A stretch of DNA of 64,000 nt, taken from assembly GCA_016748015.1 (NCBI GenBank), contig JAAOMT010000322.1, positions 36,236 to 100,235 of the forward strand, written 5' to 3'. The position numbers and the translations under genes are program-made. This document shows positions 1-14,269 of the stretch, piece by piece (position 1 is the first letter of the stretch; every line of letters starts with the position of its first letter). The notes under the pieces were generated by a model. It was not told where the DNA came from, searched no databases, and worked only from the letters and a program-made list of their open reading frames with translations. Origin of the DNA: Geosiphon pyriformis (lineage: Eukaryota > Glomeromycota > Glomeromycetes > Archaeosporales > Geosiphonaceae).

Positions 1-230
1 CATCAGGCAATTGCAAGGATAGCCTCAGAGAAGACCCCAGACAGTGGGTAGATTTCAGTTCAGCCTCTGAGAAGGAGTACATAAACACACACAACAATCA
101 AGAATTAAAGAATAACTTACATTGCAACAGTAAAAAGAAAGCCTTCAGTATAACAGTGACATTATCACACAAATAGAATTGAGGAACTCACGAAAGACTG
201 ATTGCAATTAAAGCGGGATATCAGTAATTA
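1..230 (-). other. Spliced-gene-like fragment at left edge
   Basis: This stretch is visibly richer in G and C than the DNA to its right. Read on the minus strand it contains exon-like pieces flanked by plausible splice sites: a GTGAGT donor near 190, a GTAAGT donor near 117 and a pyrimidine-rich CTCAG acceptor near 68. The piece after that acceptor reads open towards base 1 (beginning with an A-E-L-K-S-T pattern). I could not join the pieces into one clean frame, since one obvious join gives an in-frame stop. It may be the edge of a gene or repeat family member lying mostly outside the window, or a decayed copy. Function unknown. Confidence 0.25.
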
Positions 231-3200
231 AATATAACAAGAAAACCATCCCGTAACATCATTATAATATTTTTGAATCTTTTTTATTTTGTATTATTAA
301 TATCTTTAAAATTAAATCTCCAATAGTTCTTATTTGCCAGCTTATAAAAAGAATTCAAATATATATTCAACAAGCTACCCAAATCTACAGAAACAAAAGC
401 TGCTTAATGATCAATTTTAAAATGCTTTTTAACATTCAAAACATCATAATTTACTATTACATTAATCAAATTTGAGGAGACAAATATAAAATTAATTGTT
501 TTTTTAGTACTTCTAAAATTATTTTATGTTAAGATTTTCATAATTAAGCTTCTTGCCAAAAATTAACCAGTCTTAAATTAAGGCATCTTTTGAAGCTAGC
601 ATATTTGTAAGAACTATTTTTATTGAAATTATTTTCCAAAATTACAAATAAAGTTTCATTTATAGCTTTAATAATTAATAAATTGACTTTTTCAGCTTAA
701 GCCAAGTGTATTGTTAGAGCAGTACTAGCATACAGTCTCAAAATTAACATAGAAAATTTATTTTTGAAAAAGAGTTTAATAAACAAAAGCTTATTAGCAA
801 CTTCTAAAACTTTGTATATATGTCTTGCCAAATCAATATTTATTATGATTATAACATCAAAATCTAAATGAAAAACATGAATACTTAAATATTATCAAAC
901 TTGTTCATAATTAATGAACAAATCTTATCTTTTAATTTTGTTTTAATAATAATAAAAATCAAATTGTTTATTTTTTAATGCCAATAAATAATATTCTTTT
1001 GCTTAACAAAGTTGTTTATACTCTTAACATTACATATGGCAATTTTCCAAATCAAATCAGACATTATTGGAGAATAGTGTTCAAATCCAAACTCTTGTTA
1101 TTTACTTTGGTTAGCAAGTTTATAATCATATTTAATAAATTGTCTATTTTTTCTTCAAACTTTTTGATAACTAACAGATCCAAAATCTTTGTTTGAATAA
1201 TAATCTTGCCACTAGTGATTGCACTTAAACTCTTACTTATTACTATATTTATCTCTTGATTTTGTGATAAAAAAGTTATTAATAACTAACATCCAAAGTT
1301 AAGCTGGGAAATTATTAGTCCAAATACACTAATCTTTTAGCCAGCTTACCAACTTGCTCTGTAAGATTGTTAAAACTGCACTTAAGAGCAATAAACTTAT
1401 TACTTATTTCTAAAGAAACCAGTAAAAAAGATTTAACATTTAAAGATAAATTAGTGCCAGAAAAAACCAAAAATACTACACAAAAAACAAAATTATTAAC
1501 AATTTAAGTCCAAGTTTTTCTACTAAATAAGACTGAATAAGCAATTAGTGTTTGTTTTTTTTATATATATTTGTTAAACAAAGCTTATTCTGAGAATTAT
1601 CTATTTATTGTGATTATCTAAATTTTTATTTATTGAATACATATCAAAAACATAATTAAATTGTTTACACTAAGCACAATAGGCCAAAAAAAGACCAGTC
1701 CAATACAAATTTACATTCTTAAAAACAAAAATAGAACCAATAGCAGTCTTTTTTAATGCCTTATTAGTAAAACAAATTACAACACATCTGTTATAAACAT
1801 AAGAACCAAAGTTGTAGTTAATATAGTAAGTCTTTCTATTATATAATTTTTACAAATTAATAAAATTATGAGCAATAGTGTCAACTGGTAAAGTATACAA
1901 CAAAGTTTAATGTTGATTCTTAAATATTTATGTTTTTTTATTATTAACAGTTAATGCCATATACATAAAATTTTTTTTATGAGAACAAACCACTTGGCTA
2001 TAACTAAATTAACAATTTTAGCTAATTTAAACTTTATTAGAGCTTTTTGCCAAAAACCAATAAGTTGTATCTTAATTAACACAATCTTGCTAAATTTAGG
2101 AAACACTAACTTTATAGCTGATTTAAAAAGATCTATTAAGATCTCTTTGATAATTATTTTCTAATCTGTATGATTGTTTGTTTTTTTATATTATCTTTCA
2201 TCATAATTTTTTCACAGATTGCCAATTTTTTTGCTTTATTTAAACTTAATTTTAATGTAAAAAATAACTTAATAATCTTTGGAAATTTTGAGAAAGTAGA
2301 TGCTTCTTCAAAACCATTAACATAATAAAAAAATTTTTTTGTTGTAATTAATTTATTACTATTAGTTTTGCCAGATACAACAAACAACTTAATATCTAAT
2401 GTAAACAACTTTGCTGAGTTAAAACTCCATTTTTTTAAAACAAGTAATCTGATTAATGAGAGTTATTTAGAGCTATCAAATTTAAGTAATAGAAGCATTA
2501 AAACATTTTTATTATTACTTAAATTCACAATTAAAAAGGTTTTTGGTAAATAATTTAATATATATATTTAAGTACAAGTTTTCTATGGCATAGTATTATT
2601 TATATTATTATTGACTATTGAAGTATCCAAATTTACATAGCTAGTTTCTTTAGTAATTATGTTTTTTATATTCTTTATATTTGATAAATTGTAAATATTA
2701 TTGGCTTTACTACTAACTTTGCTTTTTCAGTATATTATTGGCTTGCTATTAGAGACACTAATATCTTTGAGACTTAAAAAATCAATAAATAAATTAATTA
2801 TATCAATATCTATATCAGATTTTTTTGGCTTTTTATAAAATATATTATAGAAATATATATTTCTTACATGCTTTTTTTGGTGCTTGAGTAGGTTTCTAAA
2901 CCAGTTGAATCTAAATTAAAACTATTAGCAAAAAAGCCTACTTGTTCTATTACAACAAAAAGAGATAAGTTAAAAAAAATAATTAAAAAAATACAAAAAA
3001 AAAAGAGAAAAAAAACGAATTATTTCTTTGATAATTTTTTACTCTTGTTATGACAAAAGAATTAATAAAAGAAAGATTGATTATTTGTAATTATCTTTTT
3101 TATTTTAAATACAAAATTGAATATATTAAAATAAATATAAAGCTTTTATTAAATAAAGTTTTAAGAATACTTTTTAAATTGAATATTTTATTTTTATTTT

Positions 3201-6200
3201 TTTTGTATTGTTTATTGCTTTATTTTTGATACTAATTTTAATTTTAAATATATTTTTTAGAAAATTATTGATATATTACTTGTAAGTTTTGTGTTTTTAT
3301 TTTTATTATATTTAAGTTAAATTGTTTTAAAATCAAATTAATTAAACTTTTAAACTTTTTTAATATTGTATTATTAAAACTTAATAAAATGTTTTCTAAA
3401 AATAAATTATATATATTTTTTTAAAATATTTAATTTGATTTAAAATATTACTACTTATAAAATAAAAAATATAAATAATTTTATAATACAAGTAAATATT
3501 ATAAAATAACACAAAAAATTAAGAAATTAAGTTAAATTATAAGTTTAATAATATAAAAAATTTTATTTTTGGATAAAATTTTTTTTTATTAATTTAACAA
3601 ATAAAATTTATATACAATCTAATATAATATATTAAACTAAGTAATTTAAACTAAACATAAATCATGATTTTTCTATATATAATCAGTTATTTAAATCAAT
3701 TAAAGCAATATTATATTAATACTATAAAAAAAAATCTATTTTAAAAAAATATTTTATTTATAATAACAATTAATATATTACTATTTCTAATAAAATTAGT
3801 TAATCAAGTAGCAATTATATTTGTATTAGATTTAACAAAATTAAGTTGACATTTTCAAAGAGTAATTAATTTAATTTAAAGTTTATTGTTAAATAAAATA
3901 ATTTTATATTTATCTATAAGATTAATATTAAAACTATATTTAATTTTAATTAATATTATATTTATAAAAAACTAATTTAAAGTTTTATTAAGAACAAATA
4001 TTTTATTTTAAACAGCATAAATCATATTTTTAAGTTTTATATACAAGACAAAAAAAGTATTTAAAATAATAATAACTAAAGTAATTAAAGAGTTAAAAGA
4101 TTTTATAATAAATTTTATTAAAACAACCAAACATAATATTTGTGCAAAATATTAGTTTTTATAATAACTAAATCTAAAAATTCATAAAAATTAAATATTA
4201 TAATAACAAAATATTAATAATAATAAGAGTTAGAAAACAAAGTATAAAACAAGTATGTTTATTAATTTAAGAAATTAAATTACTAATTTTAAAAAGAATA
4301 CAACCAAAAAAAATTGATCAATTTAATCTTAAAAGTATTTTTTAAAATAATAATTTTTTTTTAGTTAAATAAAAAAACTTTTAATATTATCTTTTTTAAC
4401 TAGTATAAACCAATTATTAAAAACAATAATAACAGAAAATAGTCCTTAAATTAACAATAACATATTGTTACAAATCAACAAATTTTAATTTTACCAAAAT
4501 AACAATACCAAAAATACCAAAAATATTTTTAATATTATTAAAAAATATATTATAAAAATATTATAAAGTACAATAAAAAAAATAATAATTAAAAGTTATT
4601 ACAAAAGATTTTGCAATTTTAAGTATAATTAAAAAAAGAAAATTAATAATAATATTATTAATAACAACAATTAAAAAAGACTTAAAAACAAAATTTACAT
4701 AAAACAATTTAATATTATTTTTTAAAATAGAATTAAGTCTAAAAAAGCCAAACAACAAATAAAACAAAAAATTAACTAAGATCAATTTAATCTTAAATAT
4801 AATATTAAATATTAAAGTAAAAATTACTTATTAAGAAAACTTTTAATATTATTAAAAACAGTATTAAAAAACAAAAAAGAAGATATTAATTTAATTTCTA
4901 TTTAGTTAGTTTAATTTTTAAGATTAAATAATCTAATAAGTTGGTTTGTTTTTAAACTAGTTATAATTTGTCAAAAAACACCATATTTGGCAATACAATT
5001 AATAATTAATTTTGGTTTATATTAAAAAATATGCTATTATTATTGCTATTTATATTAAAAAAAGATTGATTGCTATTAAAAAAAATTTTTAAAATCTTAT
5101 TTAAAACCATAAAAAGTTTAATATAATACTAGTAAATATAAATAACTATTACTGTTTTTTAGAGTTTTTGGTCTTTTTAATTATTTGTAAAATAATAATA
5201 ATAGTAGTATTAATAATAAAAACAGAAAAAATTAGTTTATTAATTAGTCTATTATTAAAAACTTTTAGATTTTTAGAAAATATAGAAATAATATTAAAAC
5301 TAAATTAAATATATTTCTTAAAAAAACTAAAAAAAATTATCAGCCAAAAATAAAAAAATGCTTTAAAAGCTACTAAAGACAGTTTTTTATTATTAATATT
5401 TAAAAAATATTTTAATAAAATATTTTGTTTAATTGTTTTAATAATGTTAGAAATTTTTTACTTTTTGCTTTAATTGTAATTATAAAATTAAGAAAAAAAA
5501 ATTTTTATTTAAATTTTTTCAAAACTATAATTATATAAATTTTAATATTGTAATAATTATAAATACTAATTTAATTAAACATATATATAAGTTAACTAAT
5601 TAGTTTTTGTTAATTAAGTTGTTTTAAAAAAACAACTTTTTTGTTGTAATTTTAAAATTATATATTAATGTTTTTTTAAAAACATAATTAGTTTAAATTA
5701 ATAAAATTAAATTTTTAATAATTAAAACTAAAATAAATTTTTTTTGTTATTTTAAGTAATAATTTTAACAAACTTATTTTAAATATTAAATTTATAAAAT
5801 ATTTTAATTTAAACTTAATTGATTTTTAAAAAAATAATTTTATAACTAAAATAACAATCTAAAAAACTTAATTATATTTTTGTTTTTGTTTTATTTATAA
5901 CTATAAAAAAATTTTGAAAGTAAATAAGTTTTTAATATTAATTAAAAAACTATTTCTGTTTTTATAAATTGAATAATTTTAAAAATATGTAATTAATTGT
6001 TTTATAAAACAAGTAATTAAGAATCAATAAAAATACAATTTTTAAAATACAAATAAAACTAAATAGAATTGTTTTATATATATTATTAAAAATTTTTTTT
6101 GTAAAATCATAATTTTAAATTTTATTCTAATTTATAAATATTTAATAAAAATTAATTTAGATATTATTAAAGTTTTTACAAATAGTTTTTTGAAAAATTT

Positions 6201-7067
6201 AGATTTAAAATTATTAATAATATTTTAATATATTTTAGAAATAAAAATAAAAATATGTGTTTTAATTTTATTAACAATAATCAAATTGCAAATAATTGCT
6301 TTAGTCTTAAAATATTTTTTATTTTTCAATAATATTTTAATAAGTTTTAATAGTTAAATAGTTTTAAATATTTGCATTTTTAAAGTTAATTTATTATTGT
6401 TAAATTTTATAATTATTTTTAATTAAAAAAGTAATATATAATAAATATTATTAATAATAAAAATTTAATTTAAAATTAAAATTATTTAAAAAATAAATAT
6501 ATAAATAAGTTTGTTAATAATATTGTTTTTTTATTTTTTTATTTTTTATTTTTGTGCAAAAAAAATTTATTAATAAAATAGTATTATCTTAAAATATTAA
6601 AATATTATTTATAATATATATAAAATAATTTATTATATATATTAAAATATAGATAAATATATTATTTTTTTGATTTAATATTTTGATTTATATATAATTT
6701 CTATGTAAATAAGTAATTTTATAACTAATTTATATTTATATATTATAAAAATTATATTTAAAAAATTATTTATTGTTATTAAAAAATATACAATAAATTA
6801 TATCTTAATATTTTGTATTTTTATTGTAATAAAGTAAATTTTTCAAACTATATATTTATATTATTTATTAGTAATTTGTTGTTTATTTTATTTAATAATA
6901 TGATTTAATTACTTAATATAATTAAAATTTTTAATATAAGTTTTAAATTATATAAATAATATTTATTTTATTTAGACTTAAAAAAAACATTACAATTAAG
7001 ATAAATATATAATATAGTTTTAATTAACTTAAATAATTTGTAAAAATCTGATAAATTAAACGAAATT

Positions 7068-8050
7068 AAATTTTAAATACTGTTTAAATTTGGTTTGAAT
7101 TATAAATTAAATTTGAATTAAATCAAATTTATTAAGTAAATTTAATTTAAGTTCAAAATTAAATTTTTTTGGCAAGTTTGAATTTAGTTTAAGTTTAATT
7201 TAAAGTTTACAAACTTGTTTGAGTTTAATTATTAGTTAAAAAAATATATCAAACTATATATATATAATAATTTTGTTTTTTAATTTATTAAAATAAATTT
7301 ATTATTTAATATTATTAAAGATTTAAAATTTAAATAATTTAAATATTAATATTTTTAATAAATATAACTATTTTAATAAGTTTAAATAGACAAAAAAAAA
7401 TAGTTAAATATATAATCTTAAAATATATATATAAACTATTTTCTTATAAAACTATAAATATTATTAAATTTTTATAATATTAAATAAATACTTTTTATTA
7501 AACAGGATATTTTACAATAAAAAATATTATAAAATAAAATAAAATATTTAAAAAGATTATAAGTTAATTAAAAAAATGTTTTAACAAGTAAAATTACTAT
7601 TTTTTTATAATTTTTTGGCCAATTTAATTAGAAAACTACATTTAAATTATTATTTTTGTTAAAAATTTAATATTTAAGCATATTAAACACAATTTTTTGT
7701 TTTATATATATGGTTTATAATTATTTTGCAATTCAAAAATTATTTGTTGTTTTTAAATAAGTTTTTTTTATAGTAAAAATATAATTATAAATATAAAAAT
7801 TTACTTAATATTTAAAACTATAAATACAAAAATCATTAAAAAATTTAATTAATAATATAATATAATTTTTAATAATTAAATCTAATTATATTCACAAATT
7901 TTAAGCTAATTTTGAATTAAACTTGTTATTTGAATTTAAGTTTAATTTAAGTTAAAATTCAAAATTTAGCCAAAATTTCTGTTTAAATTTAGTTTAATTT
8001 AATAATTTGATTAAATTTAAACCAAATCAAATCAAATATTAGAATTTTAT
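7068..8050. repeat. Degenerate inverted AT-rich arms
   Basis: The segment 7,068-7,230 is built from repeated TTTAA/TTTGAATT words and carries landmarks TTTGGTTTGAATT and TTTGGCAAGTTTGAATT. The reverse complement of about 7,890-8,050 shows the same words in the same order (TTTGGTTTAAATT, then TTTTGGCTAAATTTTGAATT). The two arms therefore look like diverged inverted repeats about 980 bp apart end to end, as in an old terminal-inverted-repeat element. Low complexity makes chance similarity a real alternative. A related word cluster occurs near 11,095-11,130. Confidence 0.3.
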
Positions 8051-10576
8051 TTTACAAACTCAAAAAAATTTTTAATTATTTAACTTATTATATATGATAT
8101 TCCAAATTTTTGAAAGAGTGCATTATTTTTGAAAAAGGTTTTTTTTATTTATACTTATTTTTTACTATTTAGTTAAATATCTCAAAATTTTTTGTTTAAT
8201 TATAAAGCTGTCAATATTGATAGTAATTTAAAAATAAAGAATTCCAAAAAAAGTCTAGTATTGGTTCTGTAATTTTAAATTTGTTTGCTAAAAAAAATAC
8301 AAAAAAAATGCTTTAAAAAAACTATTTATTAAAATTAATACTGGCATTTCTTAAAAGTTATTTAAGACTAGTAAAATAACTGGTTCAGATATTGACAACA
8401 CTACTAATACAAAGAGCATAAATATGAATAAAAAATCTTTATAGAAAAAACTAGTTTTTAATTTGATAATAATAATAAGTTAAAACACAAAAATATTAAT
8501 GACTTTTAAAAAACCAAAAAGAATTATTATTAAGTATGTTTTTAAAAAACTTCTTAAATGAATTAATTTATTAAAAAAATCTGTAACAAAAAAAAATTAA
8601 TATCAATATTTAAAATAAAAAACCATAAAAAAATACACTAAATAAAATTAATTAAACAATAAAAACAATTTTTTTAATATTTTTATTAAAAGTTTTCAGT
8701 CTTTTTTCTTAAATATTATTGATATTATTTTGCTAAAAATTTATGTTTTTTAGAAGTTGTTTAATTTTCAATAATTAAATTTATATTTAAATTATCTTTT
8801 ATAATTTAAATTATTAGACTTATAAATAAAATAGCCAATTTTGTATTAGTTATTTATATAATTACTTTATAATAATATAAAAAATATAAAAAAATATAAA
8901 AAAATATAAAAAAGATAAAAAAAAAGAATTTTGTTAAGAGAATTGTCTTTTGTTTAAACTTAGAATTATTAAAAAATTACTAAAATTAGTAGTTAATCAA
9001 TTTTAAAAATATTAATTGTAATTTGAAGAATTTTAAATATAATAATCAAAAAATTTATTGTTTTTAAAATTTGATTTTATTTAATTTATAATAAATATAA
9101 AAAAATGATTGAATTTTAAAAAAAATTAATTTTAAGTAAAATATATTTTCTTAAAAAAAAAAGTTTTTTTTTATATAACTTATTATAATACTAATTTATA
9201 AACTTAAATATTTTTTTTTGCTATTATTTTGAATATTATATAGTTTAATATATTACATAATCTAATCATTACAATTTAATTATATTTGTGTTTTATATAA
9301 ATCAAGTTATTAATTAAATAATAAATTAGATAATTTAATAAGATAATAAGTAATAAATTAAAATAATAATATATACTAATTAATAATAAAAATTATAAAG
9401 ATAATTTTATGCTAAATAATATCTCAAATTTTTATTGATAACAACATAAATAACAGATAATTTAAATTTATTTATATCTAAAAAAATTATTTGGTTATAA
9501 ATTTAAAAATTAATAAGTTATTAAAATTATAAATTAAAAAAATATAATCAAAATTTTTATATATTAAGCAAAAAAATAATTTCAACTTTGCTTAAACTAA
9601 AATTTTTGATAATTAAAATAATAAATAAAACTATTAAAAAACTATTTCTAAATTTAAAGCATATTATAACATATTTTCTATATATATATATATAACTAAA
9701 TAATAATTAATTATATATATTTTTTTATTAATTAATTTTAAAAATTTTTATAAATTATGTATAATTATTTTTATTAACAAAATATAAAACAAAATTTTAT
9801 ATTAATATTTTATAACAATTTATTAATATTGGCTTTAGTTATTTAAACTAATAAAAAAAAACTTTTTAAAAGTCAACAAATTAAGTTGTTTTTAATTATC
9901 AAATTTTACTAATATTTTTTTATTATAGTTTTGCTAATTATATTTTAATAGATTTAATATTTTTAATGTTTTTATAAAATTTTTTTTATTAGGTTTTTAA
10001 GATTAGTATTTATAATAATTTTATTAATTTTAGCCAAATTTAATATTTTCAATATAGTTTTTTTTAATATAAAAATAATATAAATAATCTTATTAAATTT
10101 TAAAAAAATAAATATTTTTTTAAAATTATTTATACTTAAAAATAATTTTCTGATTAATTTTAATTTATCTTAAGAAAAAATGCTAATTATTATTAAAAAA
10201 TTAATATTTAAAACAAATAACTTCATAATTGAGATATTTATACTAATTTTAAGAAAAAAAAAATTTTTGTTTTTTTTATATATTAAAGTTTAAAAACTTA
10301 ATAAGTAAGTTATTAATTATATTAGTATTAATATATTTTATTTTAAAAATATTTATCATAGAATTAAGATAAATTTTACTTTTATTATTTGTATTATAAC
10401 TATTATTAATTGAATATATACTATTATTTTTATTATTTAACTTAGTTTTTATATTAAAAAATACATTAATATTTTTAAAAAATCTGATTAAAAATATGTT
10501 TTTATTATTTAAGTATTTAATATTATTAACAAAAACTTTGTGCTTTTAAAAGAAAATATTTTTAACAGAATTATGA

Positions 10577-10599
10577 TTTTTTTTTTTTTTTTTTTTTTT
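10577..10599. repeat. Poly-T tract (23 bases)
   Basis: An uninterrupted run of 23 T residues in the AT-rich block. Read on the minus strand it is a poly-A run, as retroposed copies leave, but no upstream source sequence is recognisable. It may simply be a homopolymer microsatellite. Confidence 0.8.
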
Positions 10600-11652
10600 G
10601 AATATATTATTGTTTAAAACATGTTAAATTTATTATAAAATAATTTTTTTCTTTAAAAATTGTAAATAAAATAGCAAAAAATAAAAAAAAAACTTTTTTT
10701 TTAAAATATAACTTTTTAAAAAATTTAAAATAAATAAAAAAATGGTTTATATATATTTAATTTAAAATATTTTTAATATTTACAACAATAAAACTATTTT
10801 TTATAATTAAATTTTTTTTTGTACTTAGTTTTTAACTTAGAATTTAATAATTAAATTTGAGTTGTATGACTTTTTAAAGTAAAATAATAATTTTTAACAA
10901 TATTATTTTGGTATTTTTTTTTAAAAAGCAAATTTTTTAGTTCAAATTTTAAAAACCAAACTCTTAATTATAATTATATATAATAAAATAGGTTTGCTAA
11001 ATTAAACTATTTATTATTATTATTAATATTTTTAGATTTTACCAAATTTGCTTAAATAGATAATTTAAAAATTTTTGTTGTATTCTAATTTTTTGGGTTT
11101 GAATTTAAATTTGTTTAGTTTAAATTAAGTCAGATTGTTGGTTACATGTAAAAAATGCATGGTTCATGTTTATATTAAATATGTACATATATTATAAAAG
11201 TAAATTGTAAATGAAAAATAATAATTACTTTAATCATATAATTTATACAAATTATTAAATATATTTATCAATAATAATTGTGAAAAGTCTGATCATAAAA
11301 TACATCTATCTTTAAATACTTTTTATTAATTGAGTTTGACCAAGTTCATGATATTACTAATAATCGATTTTTGTTGACAAAAGTTCCATGGCAGAAAATA
11401 ATTACTATTATGTCATGTGCCTAAAATGAAATATGCACATGTTAATTGGTAATCCAAATAAGGAAATATGACGAAAGGATGTCACAAAATTTTAACTTGG
11501 TAAACACACGGAACAAGGAACTCATTGAACTAAACTCCACATCATCTCGCACGCATTAGCGATCTTTCAAAGCCGCTTTTTATTCTTTAGCTGTTGCAGG
11601 CTCCATCGAACCTAACAAGCTACTGACTATTATTCCCATACTATTTAGAAAG

Positions 11653-14269
11653 ATGCTGACTCGAAGACGGGATGAAACCTCTGAAGGCAACATCAGTTCA
11701 CCAAAGAGACTCCGTGTTGTTGAATCAGAGCCAGACGCTCAATATTCCACATATTGTTCCACAATTTCTTCTACTACAACTTATTCTATCCCTCCCATTT
11801 CCCCAGTTGAAGGGACAGATTTTGCAAATCAAGAATTTTTGACTGTTGGTCCAGATTCTTTGACATTATCACTTCCTCTTGATGAGAATCAAGAGCAGGT
11901 TGGATCAAATATTGTAACAAATTTAAATGCGCAAGATGTGTTTGAAACTCATAAACAAGCAAATATCCTCGGTAAAACCCTTTTAACCCAAATTAACTCG
12001 AACAACAAACTTCCCCCTATTCCTGATCCATTGCCAGTAGTTAATGGATCTGAAAACGTAGTTGAAGAGCCTCCAAAAGTTTCTCTAATTACAGATAAAT
12101 ATATCCCTAAACAATGTTATATTGACAACCAAGACAATGAAGACGATGATGAGGATGATACTAGTTGGAGAGAAGAAGACCACATTGGGGAAGACAGCAG
12201 CGAGGAGACATCATCCCTTGATGATATTATCAGCAATCTACATCACTTGACTGACGAAGACGAAGATGAACCAACTACACCGGACACGGATTATCAAAGT
12301 AGAGTACTGGTTTTGTACCCGATTTGCATGGGAACATATTGCCCAAATATCAAATTCTTTTACAAATTTTCATATTCCACTGTATATTAAGATTCTCCAC
12401 TTTTGAGTGACGAAGAGTGCGGAAAATATAAAAAAGAAGCTAAAGAAAAAGGTATTTTATTTAATTGAAAATAAAAGCCCAAATTAAAATTACGTTTCGA
12501 AGGTATTAATTTGTTGTCTAAAAAGTCGAAAGCCATTATTTCCTCCACAAATGAATTCATAAAATTTCACAGCCAACATAACATTATTACTTAATTAACA
12601 AAAAAATCATGGACATTCTAATTTAGGAACCCATAAATTTGTCCAAGAATTTTTCTTTGAAAAAAAGGTTCCGATTCGAAAACTCTTTTACGCTTTTGAT
12701 TACCAATTGGTATACTAAAATCATTCTTTTTGCATTATTTAATTGTGTGTTATCCTTTCCTTGTCAAAACTTAAGAATTTATTCTGATTTTCCACAGCCT
12801 TCCAAAATTATAGGATTATCAGAACCTCAGTTGCTGCCTATACTTCATAAAGTTATTACAAAATATCTTAGACAAAGACAAAAATTGCCACATATCAATA
12901 CGCTGGAAGATACCGTGAAGCTTTTGAAAGAATCCAAAAATATAATGGTTTTGACAGGTGCAGGGGTGGGTATCTTTTAAAAGCTTTACCAAATTTTTGT
13001 TTTTTGCACCCTTAAGAATCATTTGTATGAAATTAATTTGCGTAGAACTTACCAGGTATCCGTATCATGTGGAATACCAGATTTCCGGTCAGAGAATGGA
13101 ATCTACTCTCGACTGTCGGAATTTGATTTAGATGATCCGCAGGACATGTTTGACGTCAATTACTTTAAAGATTGTCCAGAAGTATTTTATTCATTTGCAA
13201 AGGTATTTTAAATGGTACAAATATCTTGATGCAAACCTAAAAAGCTCGCTTTGCTTATAGATAAATTAAACTTTTATTTGTTAGGAAATATTTCCCAGCA
13301 ATTTTAAGCCATCTCCATCACACTGCTTTGTAAAACTCTTGGAGGACAAAAATAAACTTTTAAGGAATTATACGCAGAATATTGATACTTTAGAGCAAGC
13401 TGCCGGTATTAAAAAAGTTTTGGAATGTCATGGTAAGAAAAAGTATAAAGATGCCTTATATTCGCAAAAATTTTATATCTTATATTTATTATATTATATT
13501 AGGATCCTTTGCTACTGCTAGTTGCCTCAACTGCGGTTACAAAGTGAGTGGTGATGTTATCAAAGAAGATATTCTGGCCAAACGAGTTCCTTATTGTACT
13601 CATTGTCAAAATCCAAATGAGCATGAAGATGTGGAAAGTTCAGGAGCAATCATGAAACCAGATATAGTTTTTTTTGGTGAAAAGTTACCACCAGAGTTTG
13701 ATGAACGCTTTCCTGAGGATCGTGAATTAGTCGATTTATTGATCGTGATGGGTAGCAGTTTAAAAGTCGCACCTGTCAGCGAAATAATGGGTGTGTATAA
13801 TTGCTTACATCCCAATCTTGAAATTTGCATAAAGCATTGGATTTGTACGTACTAAGATATCTTAATAATTTACCTTTTTTCCCATTTCTCAGGGCAAATA
13901 CCTCATCGGGTTCCACAAATTGTAATCAATCGCACTCCGATTAAACACATGCATTTTGATGTCCAATTACTTGGAGATTGCGATATTATAATTCCAGAAC
14001 TTTGTCGTTTGCTTGAATGGGAAATTGTACATGAAAAATTACCTAGTGCCACATCTAAAGAGAAAAAACCGAGAGCTTATCAATTTGTCCAACCCAATAT
14101 CTACCTATTCGAAGGGGCAGTTGTAAAACCTGGTGAATTATTGCTTGGTGGGGATCAAGTTACAACAGTTCAAGATGACGACGAAGTAGTGGACGTAGTT
14201 GGGCAAACAGTAGTAGAATTAGGTAAAAACTCTGGCCATGGAGAAAACAAAACCGAAGATATCATTTAG
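11653..14269 (+). CDS. SIR2: SIR2/SIRT1-type NAD-dependent protein deacetylase
   Basis: Class I sirtuin, expected to deacetylate histones and other nuclear proteins using NAD+. Eight exons give 638 residues: 11653-12298, 12392-12451, 12627-12709, 12798-12965, 13056-13202, 13285-13432, 13503-13790 and 13893-14269. Residues 1 to about 235 are low-complexity and acidic, with Asp/Glu runs and an R-R-R patch near the start. The sirtuin-specific GTHKFVQEF element begins at about 236. The catalytic core has TGAG and GIPDFRS (NAD site, about 316-330), NYTQNID, catalytic His417 in ECHG, and zinc-binding Cys425, Cys428, Cys449 and Cys452. It continues with MGSSLKV and a C-terminal [11 protein letters not shown] stretch. 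Order and wording match SIRT1/Sir2/Hst1 more closely than Hst2-type sirtuins. Which paralogue it is cannot be decided here. It is convergent with the splicing factor gene downstream. Confidence 0.93.

Larger units (their letters stand above)
260..11360. other. Gene-free AT-rich, CpG-depleted block A
   Basis: Eleven kilobases of extremely AT-rich DNA with homopolymer A/T runs and stops in all frames. The few short open frames inside are low-complexity Asn/Ile/Lys/Leu/Phe strings with no recognisable domain. By eye I find only about two CpG dinucleotides in the whole block (near 3,017 and 7,066), whereas neighbouring genes contain CpG constantly. In the first 3 kb many remaining G/C bases sit in GCCA or TGGC contexts. 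The likeliest reading is old, mutationally decayed repeats or transposons, but no element can be identified. Confidence 0.7.

Noticed and set aside
978-2553. Short open frames in block A on both strands
   Set aside because: Composition is Asn/Ile/Lys/Leu/Phe low complexity, expected by chance in AT-rich DNA; no domains, splice context or CpG.
260-11360. Mitochondrial or plastid DNA insertion as the cause of the AT-rich blocks
   Set aside because: No organellar genes or tRNA-like structures were seen, and near-total CpG loss fits decayed nuclear repeats better.
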